Shown: positions 34,015 through 46,403, counted from the first letter of the stretch. The stretch is 64,000 nt of DNA from Tillandsia leiboldiana (GCA_029204045.2 CM055076.1:12500069-12564068); one strand, 5' to 3'. A program made the numbers and translations. Notes: generated by a model not told the origin, from the sequence alone.

Positions 34015-36242
34015 TCAACCAGAAGCCTCGAACAGGAAAGGATAGGTATCTCTCATCACCGTCTCTAGCTCCCAAGTGGCCTCAGGCTCCTCGTGATTGC
34101 TCCACAGAATCTTCATATATGGAATAGCCCAGTTGCGCAATTCCCTCACCTCACGAGCCAGAATCCGCAACGGGCGCTCCTCGTATCCAAGGTCCTCACC
34201 GAGCTCTAGAGGGGTGAAGTCAATCACGTGCGAAGGATCGAAGACATATCTCCTCAAAACCGAGACGTGGAAAACATCATGTACTCCTGCCAGGCGTGGA
34301 GGAAGGGCAACACGGTATGCAATAGGGCCAACTCTCTCAAGTACCTCAAAGGGTCCAATAAAATGGGGACTAAGCTTCCCACGAACTCCAAATCTCCGGA
34401 CCCCTTTCGAAGGCGAGACCTTCAAAAAGACATGATCACCGACCTGAAACTCTAGGTCTCGCCGTCGAGTATCAGCGTAGCTCCTTTGTCGACTCTGGGC
34501 TGTCTCAAGATGTCGCCGAACTAGTCTGACCTTTTCTTCAGCTTCCAGCAGTAAATCAGGTCCCAAAGTCCTCCTCTCACCCACGTCACTCCAATATAAG
34601 GGCGACCGACACTTGCGTCCATACAACGCTTCAAACGGAGCCATATGAATGCTCGCTTGATAGCTGTTGTTGTACGCAAACTCAACCAATGCTAAGTGCC
34701 GGTACTACCCTCCTCCAAAATCCAGGACGCACGCTCTCAACATATCCTCGAGGGTCTGTATGGTGCGCTCAGACTGTCCATCGGTCTGTGGGTGGAATGC
34801 CGTGCTAAATCGGAGCTGCGTCCCCAAGGCTGTCTGTAGGCTCCCCCAGAAATGCGAGACAAACCTCGGTTCTTTGTCTGATACAATCGAGGCGGGTACA
34901 CCATGTAGTCTCACCACCTCATCCAAGTACAACTGAGCAAGTTGCTCCAAAGGCCAAGTCACCTGCACGGGTAGAAAGTGAGCAGACTTGGTGAGTCTAT
35001 CCACAATAACCCAGATCGCGTGAGCTCCACTCTGCGCCCTCGGTAGTCCCGTGACGAAATCCATGGTGATGCGATCCCACTTCCACTCGGGGATTGGAAG
35101 ACTCTGTAACTTGCCAGCAGGAACATGGTGCTCTGCCTTCACTTGCTGACAAGTTAAACAGTGAGCCACGAATCTCCCAATGTCCCGCTTCATTCCAGTC
35201 CACCAAAAGTGTGCCTTGAGGTCCTTATACATCTTAGTCCCACCGGGATGAATGGTATAAGGTGTATAATGGGCCTCTCTCAAAATCTGCTCTCTAATCT
35301 CAGAATCCATAGGCACACACATTCGGTCCCTGTACCGAAGTACTCCCGAGGCATCTACTGAAAAATTCCCTATCTGCTCTGTCTGAATCTGCCCTCTAAT
35401 CCTCGTCAAGTGGGGGTCCTCACTCTGTGCCTCTCTAATCCTGTCCAACAGAGTGGGCTGCACGACCATAGACATAAGTCTAGCAGAGACCCCAAGGGAT
35501 ACGACCTCGATCTGCAATCGCCTCATCTGCTCGACTAGCGGTGCCTGCTGTGTGATCATCATACTCAAACTCTGAACTGACCTCCTGCTCAAAGCGTCTG
35601 CCATGACATTGGCCTTGCCGGGATGATACAGGATGCTCACATCATAATCCTTCAGTAACTCTAACCACCGGCGTTGTCTCAAGTTCAGCTCCTTCTGAGT
35701 AAACAAATACTTCAAGCTCTTATGATTAGTGTAGATCTCGCAGTGCTCCCCATAGAGGTAATGCCGCCACAACTTCAAAGCAAACACAACGGCTGCAAGC
35801 TCCAAATCATGCGTAGGGTAATTCTTCTCATAATCCTTTAACTATCGCGAGGCATAAAAAATTACCCTACCATGCTGCAGCAGTACGCAACCCAATCCGC
35901 TGTGAGAGGCGTCGCTGTAGATCACAAATCCATCACCCATCACTGGCAATGCTAAAATCGGCGCTGATATCAATCTCCTCTTCAGCTCCTCAAAGCTCTG
36001 CTGGCACTGCTGGCACTGCTCAGTCCAAATAAACTTTGTCCCCTTCCTAGTCAAACTGGTCAGGGGGGTAGAGAGCTTCGCAAAGCCCTCTACGAACCGA
36101 CGGTAATAACATGCTAAGCCCAAGAAGCTCCGGACCTCAGTAACCGTCGTCGATCTAGGCCAATCCCGAACAGCATCAATCTTCGTCGGGTCCACTGGCA
36201 CTCCTGCGGCTGACACTATATGGCCTAAAAATGCAACCTCCC
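34015..36242 (-). pseudogene. pol: Element G pol, 3' half: RT end, RNase H, integrase, chromodomain
   Basis: One reading frame continues from 36242 to 34015 apart from two in-frame TAG codons (35842-35844 and 34705-34707). Domain order: end of reverse transcriptase ([24 protein letters not shown]), RNase H ([36 protein letters not shown]), integrase zinc finger ([10 protein letters not shown] ... HCLTC) and core (TMDFVTG, SDKEPRF, QSER: the D,D,E residues are present), then a GPFEVLERVGPIAYRV segment and a C-terminal chromodomain (YEERPLRIL ... WAIPYMKILW ... EATWE). The chromodomain places G in the Tekay/Del chromoviruses. In RNase H the usual Asp of the TDHKSL box is Asn (35725-35727). The 5' part is cut off by element A at 36243. 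It is not functional. Confidence 0.93.
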
Positions 36243-37126
36243 TGTCACGCCCCGAGACCGCCAATTTGGACAGTTCGAGAACGCCAACAGACCCGCCAAT
36301 CGGGCATGACCTCTCTATACCCGAAAGGAACGGCAACATTCATCTCAATAAAAATAATCAATCAATGAGGGATGATATCAGAGTAAACCACTACTAACTA
36401 AACACTTTCATCCATTAAACAACAAGTTTAAACGATAATGAAAGCAACCACATGAGTGAACCATAATATAAATTTATTACATTTTACAACTTTCAACTTG
36501 CAATTAAAATATTACAATTCTTTTACATCATTTTCCTCACAAATACAAGGTTCACTCAAAATAAAAACACAAAGTGTGAACTGGCGACTCTAGACTGCGA
36601 GGTCGCTAAGCTGCCGGGCCGTTGCCCCTGTCGTGTGCCTCGCTCGACGTACCTGTATCTGTACCTGGAAAAACGGTCACCCAAGGGTGTGAGAACTACT
36701 TAAAGTTTCCAGTGGGTTCAACCACCGAGAAAAAGTGTCCTACACCACTTGGTCCAATGGAAGCAATAATAATAGAATGCTAGGAAAGCTATAACATCAA
36801 TATTAAAATGCTGATATGCATATAATATGTCACTACACTATCTGTGTATACTCCTCGACTCAACACTACTCTGTCCAGCCAAACTAGGCCACTAACCACA
36901 AACTCGGCCACTATGCCGCTGTATATAGGGTTAAACTAACCCAGCCACCTAGGCCACTCTATTACCTCTTTATTCTTTTCACATTCTTGTATTTTAATCT
37001 CAAGCTACTCGCCCCTTGGAAAACCTCGCCCAACGGGCTCCCGCCCGGCAGTCATGCTACCATAAGGCGAGATAGTCCAAGGTTATCGATAGCTTTTCTT
37101 TTTCTCTTTTCTTTTCTCATTGCCTC

Positions 37127-37560
37127 AAATGAGTTTAAGGCACCTTGGCACTCATTTTCCTCGAGAGTGAAATCTGCTCAACCCTCTCGTCTCGAATGAG
37201 TTTAAAGCACCTTGGCACTCATTCACTAGGGAGTGAAATCTGCTCAACCCTCCCCTTTGGCAACTTGCCCATTTTCTTTAATTCACTTGGGAGTGACATA
37301 TGCTCAACCCTCCCATTAGCCATTTAGACTTTTCTTTACCGGGTCCGAGGGTTCCAAAAGACGGAAGCCTACAACCCCAATCAAACAAGAACAGGTTGTT
37401 GCACCGCCTCCCGTAGTGCTCGGCCCAATGTGGTTTACTTTTCTTTAAGCATTACTTTCTTTTATTCAATTAAGCCTTTAGCTTCTTTGCACTTTAAGCA
37501 TTATCTTTACATTTTTGGTTTCAGATGAGTTTAAAGCACCTTGGCACTCATCTACCCGAG
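37127..37560 (-). repeat. Repeated hairpin pairs with compensatory arm changes
   Basis: Three first-type hairpins: AAATGAGT/ACTCATTT (37127-37157), GAATGAGT/ACTCATTC (37194-37224), AGATGAGT/ACTCATCT (37523-37553). The loops are nearly constant (TTAAAGCACCTTGGC). After each stands a second hairpin around GTGA(A/C)AT(C/A)TGCTCAACC with arms CGAGAG/CTCTCG, GGGAG/CTCCC or TGGGAG/CTCCCA. The second LTR repeats them at 44126-44560. Confidence 0.85.
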
Positions 37561-37862
37561 AGTGACATATGCTCAACCCTCCCGTTAGCATTTGTGCCTA
37601 AATGCTTTTCTTTTACTTTTCTCTTTTTATCCTAAGTTCTTTACTCTAGGATAGTTTGGGTGTCTCTAACACCAATTTAGATTTGAACTCCTTGTTCATT
37701 TACATTTACACTTTGCCTTACCACTTGGCGATTTCTTTAGCTCCTTAGCTCCCTTTTTAACTTTTCCTACTTGCTTGTTTTCATTTTCCAACCCTATGTT
37801 CATAATTAACCTTAGGGTTTCACTATGTCACAAGGACATTAACCGTTTCGAATTTCCTGGCA

Positions 37863-38153
37863 TAGAGTTATTAACTCTACGTTCCCTAGAGTTTATTACC
37901 TCTAATTGCATTCAACTTATTCCTAGAGTTCATTAACTCTATTTTAACTCCACATCATTTTCACCCTAGAGTTCATTGACTCTAAGTTCCATTTTTTAAT
38001 GTCCCTAGAGTTTATTAACTCTATGATTTTCTCTTTTTCACATTAACCTAGAGTACTTTGACCATATGTTTTTTTTCATGCTTTACTTGTCCTAGAGTTC
38101 ATAAACTCTATGTTAAGTACTATATATTCAACCTTAGGTTTCCTTTACCTAAG
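37863..38153 (-). repeat. Series of short TAGAGTT hairpins
   Basis: Perfect 7-bp stems TAGAGTT/AACTCTA with different loops at 37863-37879 (ATT), 37924-37941 (CATT), 38006-38023 (TATT) and 38093-38110 (CATA), followed by CTTAGGT/ACCTAAG (38133-38153) and weaker versions. The same series is in the second A LTR (60007-60310), with related ones in D1 (18880-19560) and D2 (56790-57250). Confidence 0.85.
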
Positions 38154-39901
38154 TTCCAGGTCATGCTCATCCTAGAGTTCCTTGACTCTATGTTGATCAC
38201 TCTATCCAATGTCCTTAGGTTATCACCTAAGACAATGCCACTCGTTAAATCCTAGGATCAACTCCTAAGTTGATGTCACTCATTAAACCCCTAAACTAGG
38301 TTTTCTCCTAGTTTTATTACCAACATGCTCTTTTCCCTTATGTCCTGCATGATTCCTAGGGTTATACCCTACATAATCACAATCAAGAATAGCTAACCAC
38401 TTTCATGCATGCAATTATTTTCATCTCATTCATATAACAATATTTACTTCTACGCGTGCATACTTATCATAATTCCCTAACACCTCTAACATGCTACTAT
38501 CATTCTTCTAAATCGAAAAGCAAAGGAGCAAGAGGAGAGGTCACCCAATTTCGGCAGAATCCCCCACCTCGTGATTCTTGTGAGGAACTTGAGTGTTCTC
38601 TTTGTTCTCAAAAGAGAGCAAAAATTGCTCTCCTGGTCTCTTTGATCCTCAAGAGAACCCTACACATGATATGAAATATAAAGAAAATCATCTCTATGAT
38701 CTTTTAAATTTCATGCAAACTCTTAAAAGAGAAACCTTAGTTTTGCTCTTACCTTTTCTTTTAGAACTTTTGTTCAAAAGAGAAGGTAGAAAGGAATTGG
38801 AGTCCACTTGGAATACTCCCAAAATGCTCTTTTGTAGGTCCACAAAAATTCTATAAGTAGAGATCATTTTATTTAAAATAATTTTTATTCTCTTTGAATT
38901 CCACAAGTAATCATTAAAATGAAACTCTAAGTTTCACTCACCTCTTTTGAGTGTGTTTCTCCAACCTCTAATTAGGGATTTGCATGATCAATTTAGATCA
39001 AAATCCCAAAAAACTAAGATTCTAAGTTTTAAGCCCTAGGTTCAAACTTCTTTAATTTCATCGCGATTTCTCCGCGATTTTCGCCGATTTCTTCGACAAT
39101 AATCCTTCTAAGATCAAATAGATTATAGATCTAAAGGAATTACGGAAAAACTAAATTTATTTTTCGCAAAACTCACCTCAAAGAGCCAAGATTTTGAGCT
39201 TTTCTTGGTTCAAAAGCTCGCCCCCGCTCGTTGTAGGCTCCTCGCAAATCACCCCGCGATTTCGTGCGCGTTAGAGTGAGAAATCCTAGAGAGAGGAAGT
39301 GAGGGGAGAAGGAGAGAGAAAGCTCTCCTTGGAGAACTCCTCTGTGTGCTTTCGTGCGGGTGGAGAAGAAGAAGAAAAGGTAAAGTTAGCCTTTTATGCA
39401 AAAAGCCCCCCCCCCCCCCCCACAATAGTAGTAATTCACTATTTAGTCCAATTTTGATCTGATACTTGCCTGCGGAGCCCTTCTGAGTGTCCGTTTGCGC
39501 TCAAATTTGACGGGCAGGCTCATCTCAACTTAATTTATCACGGAATATTTTAAATTTTCAGTTTGGACCATTTCTGGGTCACCAAAAGTCTCGCCGTATC
39601 CAGAATCGCTGGCGGACCCCGTTCTCACTATCCGGGCATCCGATCAACGCGAAACTTTTTCTGTGGCCTTAAAATATATTTACGGAGCTCCCGTAATTTT
39701 CTCAGAATTTTCTGACACCGTAATTTTCTGCTAAAAATTTGGGCCCACTCTCTCAAATAAAATTTTAGATCTCTCATTTTTATCCCGATTTGGGCCCAAT
39801 TCGCTTCCAAATTATTCTTTACTTCTCTAACTTTCATAAAAATAGTATGTCATGCCATTTTTATTTACATTTATTTATATACCAAAATCCGGTACGTTAC
39901 A

Positions 39902-39939
39902 TTCTACCTCCCTTAAAATAAGTTTCGTCCTCGAAACTT
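39902..39939 (-). other. Polypurine tract and preceding hairpin of element A
   Basis: TTCTACCTCCCTT (39902-39914) is purine-rich in sense and abuts the LTR. AAGTTTCG/CGAAACTT around TCCT lies at 39920-39939. Confidence 0.85.
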
Positions 39940-41538
39940 AAATCGCACCTCGACGAAAGTTCGACCGAGAGGGAGGAATCTTGACCCCACTGCTGGGCTC
40001 ACTGTATGCCGTTACTGGGCATCTGTTGCCTGCTCGCCAAAACCACCGAGCACTTCGTTCGTGGATCCCTATCTCCACCCAGGGAAAATCTCAAACCTTG
40101 TGTTTGCCCATTTTCACTAAGTAGGTGAAAGACACATTCGAGCACTTGCTCTCTCAATTGCCACGAATGACCCAGTCTTTTCTTGCGAAATCTCCACTTT
40201 AATTCCGCCATCATCATTTTTTTTTATTTTTTTTATTTTTTTTTACTACAACGAGGTTGCATCTGCAACCAATTATACTTTCCACATTTTCGTGCCGCTC
40301 CGCTGCCTGATGTGAAGGGCAACGGCCAATCCACGAGTTCTCAGCTACCACACACGCTACAAGCGCTCTGAGTCCACGGGTTATCAGCTAACCTGTTATC
40401 TCGGGCTACTAACAGGTTCACAAACCACGGTCCAATATGGGCCTATAGCCCAAAACTAATCTAACACTGTGCAACGGCTCTCGCTAGCACCCAGACCCAA
40501 TCGTCATACAAGTAGATCCTCACTTAGGATTACTGCACCAACACTCCCACTAGGAGCTACAGCATCTCAATCCTCACTAGCACTACGGCTTGGTCACATC
40601 CACACTCTTAGTGTACTAACAGCCTCAAGGCTCAGACGTGGCATTCCACGTTCCCGGGTCATCGCTCGGACTACCGCCTCGACCAAGTCTCTATCATGCC
40701 CCGCCCTCAGGTCTCGGGCCGCTGTCTCTCACAGCCGACTGCGCCTGCCCACTAGGCTACAGGCCCACAGTCCACATATATGGTCCAGGCACGGATCGTC
40801 CCCAAGCGAACCCGCTAATCGTCGTCTCGCGACTACCACGCTCATCCGAGCAATACTCTCTCGCTAGTCGTCAATCTACGACCCGAACTCTCTATCGATT
40901 CTGGCCACACTTAGCAAAAGCTAACGTGCCACCCAACCAGCTCTCTCTGGCTAACCGCACATGTGCTCCACGAGCACCCAAACGGTTGGGCGTCCCACGC
41001 CCCCACGCTAACTCGCAGAATCTACTGTGTTAAGCGATTTGCTTAAACACACCTATGGTCTATGTGCTCTCCCCCAGTCTGGGTTGAGACGCCACAACAA
41101 CAACTCACCAACTCCGGTGATTAACACTCGAATCCTACGGTGGCAACCCTTGCCGTTACACCGATCTGTCAAACCGGCGCCATAAAACTCCCGCTCTATC
41201 GAGAGGTCCTCGCATCTTGAAGCCTACTCCGGGCCTCACCAACCCTACTATGCGGCAATTTAGCCACAATCAACACGTCACACGGTTACTACCGTCATTA
41301 GGGGTGAATTATTGCCACTTGATCCATAAGTCTTTCCTGCCCTAAATCTTAGGACACGACAACTTGGCTTTTACCACATAGCGATCACCATTGTCTTGTC
41401 CCACCGAGTCACAGCTGAACCTAATCGGTCGCATTTCGCCTACAAACTAGCTGGCGCCTACTCGCGCACAACTAACACAACCAGCCTAGCTAGGATGCAG
41501 TGCTCATAATGGTTATGATTTATATGCAATTGCATTAA
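39940..41538 (-). mobile_element. Element A internal region without pol
   Basis: About 1.6 kb between gag and the polypurine tract, where about 3-4 kb of pol would be expected. I find no protease, RT, RNase H or integrase motif in any frame. The sequence is shared with D1 (25336-26700), so it is a fixed part of this non-autonomous family. There is a poly-T run near 40208-40240. Confidence 0.8.
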
Positions 41539-42900
41539 TTAACACATACCTGCCATGACGTCGTCGTCTACAGCTGGCTCATCCTCCATCACCCAAGTAG
41601 AGAAAGCCTGCCCCCCCGACACTTGGCTTGGCGTAGTTGGTCGCTCTGCTGGTAGGGCCAATACAGCCCCCGAATCCTGCCACGGGTCACCCTGATTCGT
41701 TGCAGTCGCCCAAGCTAAAGGCACACCCTCAAAACACTCTGAGGACACGTGGCCCGGCTGGCCACATTTATAACACCTTCCATGGCGCTCTCTGCACCGC
41801 GACGCTCGATGCGGACCACCACAAATGACGCACCACCCGTGTGCCACAGGCCTTCGGAACTCCTGAGAGTGCCACTATTGTCGTTGCTGCTCAAGGGGCC
41901 ACTGATAGTCGACCGGACCCCTAGAGCCACCTTGGAGACTTATCCTCTCCATGCCATTCCCGTAAGCCTCTCGCTCACGGCGCATCACGGCCTCACCCCG
42001 CTCCACCAAGCGGGGGCGATCAACAATCTCTCGATAGGTCGCGATGTTGAACGGTTGGACCTTTGAGTAAATACTGGGCCGTAGGCCCCGCTCAAAACAT
42101 CTAGTCTTGTCCCACTCGCTGCGCACAACGGAGGGAAGGCAGCTAACGATGCGAGCGAACTCGTACTCGTACTCCTGCACGGAGCGACTCCCCTGACGAA
42201 GAGTCCAAAAATCTTCCTCCATTTGCTGCTTGGCGCTGTCGGGAAAATACTTTGCAAAAAGGAGTTCCTTAAACTCCTCCCACGTTGGTGTAGGCAAGCC
42301 GGCCTTAGCCCGCCACTCAAGCTCTGCCTTCCACCAGCGGTACGCCATTCCATCGAGGAAGGGGACTGCCCTAGCGACTCGATCCCGATCCGGTACCCGT
42401 AGGTTCGAGAACAACTTCTCCATGGAGTCAACCTAGGATTCCACGACCATAGGGTTCGAATCCTTGCCGGTAAACATAGGCGGGTTGAACCTCTGAAAGC
42501 TTGCAAGGCTCTCCATCACCCAATCCTGTTCCGCTTTCTGGGCCACATATTCAGCGTCAAATGCAACTGAGTCAGCCCGGTGGGGCACCTCCCTTGTGAC
42601 CCGAACTGGTCGTGCAGGGCATGCTGACATAGGCTCGGCGGCCACTGTCGTACCCTCAACAGTCGCCCCTATACGTGGCGATGCCGCGTGCTCGTGCGCT
42701 GTCCGCGCAGCCTCAGCTTGCTGCGCTAACAGCCCCTGGAGCCTATCAATCTGCTCTGCCTGTTGGCGAGAGATCTCCGCCTGCTGCTGGACCACGCCGG
42801 CAAGCGCAGCCAACTGCTCTCGCAACTCGTGTACTTCATTCGACCCAGAGCCCTCTCCTAGCTCAAGTCGAGTGGAGCGCGTCTCCCGTCGTGGTGTCAT
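41539..42900 (-). pseudogene. gag: gag of element A, two in-frame stops
   Basis: Structural protein of the retrotransposon particle. The frame starts at MTPRRETR (ATG at 42900) in preference to an upstream in-frame ATG at 42945, because D1 shares this start. Residues ~20-70 form a Gln-rich coiled coil (REQLAALAGVVQQQAE...), followed by FNPPMFTGKD and the capsid-like region (WEEFKELLFAKYFP, Q.YEYEFARIV). The C-terminus has two zinc knuckles, CVICGGPHRASRC (CX2CX3HX4C, atypical) and CYKCGQPGHVSSEC (canonical CX2CX4HX4C). In-frame TAG codons stand at 42433-42435 and 41875-41877; otherwise the frame is continuous. It stops just past the knuckles, at a donor-like AG|GTATGT, where protease would begin in related elements. 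Confidence 0.9.
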
Positions 42901-43241
42901 TGCTAAATCTGCACACCACAAAGAACTGATCAGCCCAAATTCCACAATTTGGACAACGTGTAACTAAACACCGTAAAACAGCTCGTCGACCCAATCATGC
43001 GAAAGTATAGGAGGGCACTCCCTTTCATCTCCAACATTACGTTGTCGGCCGCCAACGTAATAGTCCGAAGAATGAAAGCTCATTACCCTCGATCAATCCC
43101 AATATCCTTCTTGGGAATCAACACGTACCAATCGAATACTTTCGCCCAAATATCCACGCACTCTCTTGTGCTAATCCCTAGGGTCTCCCTAAGGTTTGCT
43201 AACCACCTAGGACTATTCCTAGGCTCTGATACCACTCTATC
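42901..43241 (-). mobile_element. 5' untranslated region and primer-binding site of element A
   Basis: Between the LTR edge (43242) and the gag start. The primer-binding site at 43222-43234 reads TGGTATCAGAGCC in sense (initiator-Met tRNA), 7 bp from the LTR. GTTGGCGGCCGAC near 43040 forms a small palindrome shared with D1 (32385). Confidence 0.88.
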
Positions 43242-44839
43242 TGTCACGCCCCGAGACCGCCAATTTGGACAGTTCGAGAACGCCAACAGACCCGCCAATC
43301 GGGCATGACCTCTCTATACCCGAAAGGAACGGCAACATTCATCTCAATAAAAACAATCAATCAATGAGGGATGATATCAGAGTAAACCACTACTAACTAA
43401 ACACTTTCATCCATTAAACAACAAGTTTAAACGATAATGAAAGCAACCACATGAGTGAACCATAATATAAATTTATTACATTTTACAACTTTCAACTTGC
43501 AATTAAAATATTACAATTCTTTTACATCATTTTCCTCACAAATACAAGGTTCACTCAAAATAAAAACACAAAGTGTGAACTGGCGACTCTAGACTGCTAG
43601 GTCGCTAAGCTGCCGGGCCCTTGCCCCTGTCGTGTGCCTCGCTCGATGTACCTGTATCTGCACTTGGAAAAATGGTCACCCAAGGGTGTGAGAACTACTT
43701 AAAGTTCCCAGTGGGTTCAACCACCGAGAAAAAGTGTCCTACACCACTTGGTCCAATGGAAGCAATAATAATAGAATGCTAGGAAAGCTATAACATCAAT
43801 ATTAAAATGCTGATATGCATATAATATGTCACTACACTATCTGTGTATACTCCTCGACTCAACACTACTCTGTCCAGCCAAACTAGGCCACTAACCACAA
43901 ACTCGGCCACTATGCCGCTGTATATAGGGTTAAACTAACCCAGCCACCTAGGCCACTCTATTACCTCTTTATTCTTTTCACATTCTTGTATTTTAATCTC
44001 AAGCTACTCGCCCCTTGGAAAACCTCGCCCAACGGGCCCCCGCCCGGCAGTCATGCTACCATAAGGCGAGATAGTCCAAGGTTATCGATAGCTTTTCTTT
44101 TTCTCTTTTCTTTTCTCATTGCCTCAAATGAGTTTAAGGCACCTTGGCACTCATTTTCCTCGAGAGTGAAATCTGCTCAACCCTCTCGTCTCGAATGAGT
44201 TTAAAGCACCTTGGCACTCATTCACTAGGGAGTGAAATCTGCTCAACCCTCCCCTTTGGCAACTTGCCCATTTTCTTTAATTCACTTGGGAGTGACATAT
44301 GCTTCAACCCTCCCATTAGCCATTTAGACTTTTCTTTACCGGGTTCGAGGGTTCCAAAAGACGGATGCCTACAACCCCAATCAAACAAGAACAGGTTGTA
44401 GCACCGCCTCCCGTAGTGCTCGGCCCAATGTGGTTTACTTTTCTTTAAGCATTACTTTCTTTTATTCAATTAAGCCTTTAGCTTCTTTGCACTTTAAGCA
44501 TTATCTTTACATTTTTGGTTTCAGATGAGTTTAAAGCACCTTGGCACTCATCTACCCGAGAGTGACATATGCTCAACCCTCCCGTTAGCATTTGTGCCTA
44601 AATGCTTTTCTTTTACTTTTCTCTTTTTATCCTAAGTTCTTTACTCTAGGATAGTTTGGGTGTCTCTAACACCAATTTAGATTTGAACTCCTTGTTCATT
44701 TACATTTACACTTTGCCTTGCCACTTGGCGATTTCTTTAGCTCCTTAGCCCCATTTTTAACTTTTCCTACTTGCTTGTTTTCATTTTCCAACCCTATGTT
44801 CATAATTAACCTTAAGGTTTCACTATGTCACAAGGACAT
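43242..44839 (-). repeat. Second LTR of element A, first segment
   Basis: Near-identical to 36243-37850. It is interrupted after CACAAGGACAT by a D-family LTR and resumes at 59981 (TTAACCGTTTCG). It holds the same U5 hairpins and covarying hairpin repeats (44126-44560). Confidence 0.92.
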
Positions 44840-45458
44840 TGTCACGCCCCGAGTCCGCCAATTTGTACGGTTCGGGCACGCCAACAGACCCGCTAGTCGG
44901 GTAAGACCTTTTCCTACCCGAAAGGAACGGTAACTTCCATAATAACACAACAAGTGTATGCGGAAGCTTAATATCAGAGTACTAAAAAGCACTATAAATT
45001 TAAAACTTTCATTCAATAACAACTGTTAAAGCGGAAATGAAAGCATACAAGAGTGAACCATGCATTACTTTATTACACTTTACAATCTCTGAACTTGCAA
45101 ATAAAATTATTACAATTCCTTTACATAATTTCCTCACCATACAAGGTTCACTCAAGAAATATAAAAATGGGATACCTCTGCTAGACCCTCTAGGTCTCTA
45201 TGCTGCTGGGCCCTTGCCCCTGTCGCATGCCTCGCCGTCTGCATCTGAACCGTCGCGATCGCTGCATCCATACCTGAACCTGTGGGGGGGGAGTCACCCA
45301 AGGGGTGTGAGAACTACGACATAGTTCCCAGTGGGTTCAACCACCGAGATAAAGTGTCCTACACCACTTGGTCCAATGGAAGCAATAATAATAGTGCTAG
45401 AAAATTAAAATCCTCAATATCATAATGCTACTATGCATATACTGGCCACTACACTATC
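44840..45458 (-). mobile_element. D2: D-family LTR, first segment
   Basis: Starts TGTCACGCCCCGAGTCCG, closely matching 17292 on. It is cut at CTATC (45454-45458) by element C and resumes at 55890. Total length without C is about 4.7 kb. No internal D sequence is attached, so D2 reads as a solo LTR. Its target duplication is not clean: ACAT before 44840 and ACAT overlapping the last LTR bases (59978-59981). Confidence 0.85.
45454..45458. repeat. Target site duplication of element C, left copy
   Basis: CTATC before TGTGAGAACC, matched by 55885-55889. Confidence 0.92.
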
Positions 45459-46403
45459 TGTGAGAACCTAGATCCCCACGACTAGATTACTGGTTGACCA
45501 GCAGCTTCTGGAGGCCAATATGGCGCGTCGGTGGTGTTTGTGCACCAATTGGACTCTAGTGATGGACTCAGAGTGTTTAGTGGATCACGAGAGTAGTCAG
45601 ATAACCCCGTCGATTGCTTAGAAGTGGTTTTGCGCGCGATGGATATTGAAATTGGGCTCAGCGCGAAGTTTGGACAAAAGAACACCTTTCCGGATGCCTT
45701 CGGCAATTTTTAGAGTTGGAGTTTGGCAAATCGGACTTCAGATTTGGATTCAGCGCGCGAAAACGGTGAAAATGGGCTATTTACTTATATTTTTCGGAGC
45801 CCGGATGACTTGGCACGATTTTCGAGGCGGCAGGGTACTGTTCCGGCGTACGGCGGGCACCGGCGGCGCGGGCACGGGCAGGCGGCGCGCGGCCGCGGGC
45901 AGGCGCACAGGGGCGCGGGCAGGAGCGCGGTCCACCGCGGAGGCGTGCACCCGGGACGGGACGCGTGGCATACGCGGAGTGGATGGCGCACGCGGCGCGG
46001 CCCAGTGAATTGCCCGCGGCTTCGTGGACCGGGCGTATGACACGTGGCGGCACGGTATTCGCGGGCTCACGAAAGCGCGGTCCACGGGAGCGCGGTGCGG
46101 CGCCTCGGGGCGCGTGCCAGCGCAGGGTGCCAGTGCGGCTGGTCGGGCGCACATGGCCCGCACTCGAGTGCGGGCCACGTGTCGACCGGCCAGGGGGCGG
46201 GCGCATGCACCGCCTCCAGCGACCCCCAGCCACGCGGCAGGCGCCCAGTCGCCCCGCACAGCTGTTTGCTGTGCGGGGGACACGTGGCAGCACCGGAGAC
46301 TTCCGGGCGCGTCGGACCAGGGGCGTGCGACCGCCTTGGCGGATTCGGGCGCTCGACTGTTGGCGCCCGAATCCGGCCAAGGGGGGGGGTGTTGTGGGCT
46401 GTC

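Larger units (their letters stand above)
36243..39901 (-). repeat. 3' LTR of element A (3659 bp)
   Basis: From TGTCACGCCCCGAG, directly in the G pol, to CGGTACGTTACA. In + order: U5 double hairpin (36247-36324), acceptor-like site (36665-36666), covarying hairpin repeats (37127-37560), TAGAGTT hairpin series (37863-38270), donor-like sites GAG|GTGAGT (near 38938 and at 39175-39176), TATA-like CATAAAAGG (minus, about 39390-39398) and a poly-C run. The upstream target sequence is CTCCC (36238-36242). No gene is present. Confidence 0.9.

Noticed and set aside
39403..39421. Poly-C run (also 61563-61576, and the poly-G runs at 53237-53253 and near 5181) as a regulatory G-tract
   Set aside because: Homopolymer lengths differ between copies and may include sequencing error; no support for function.
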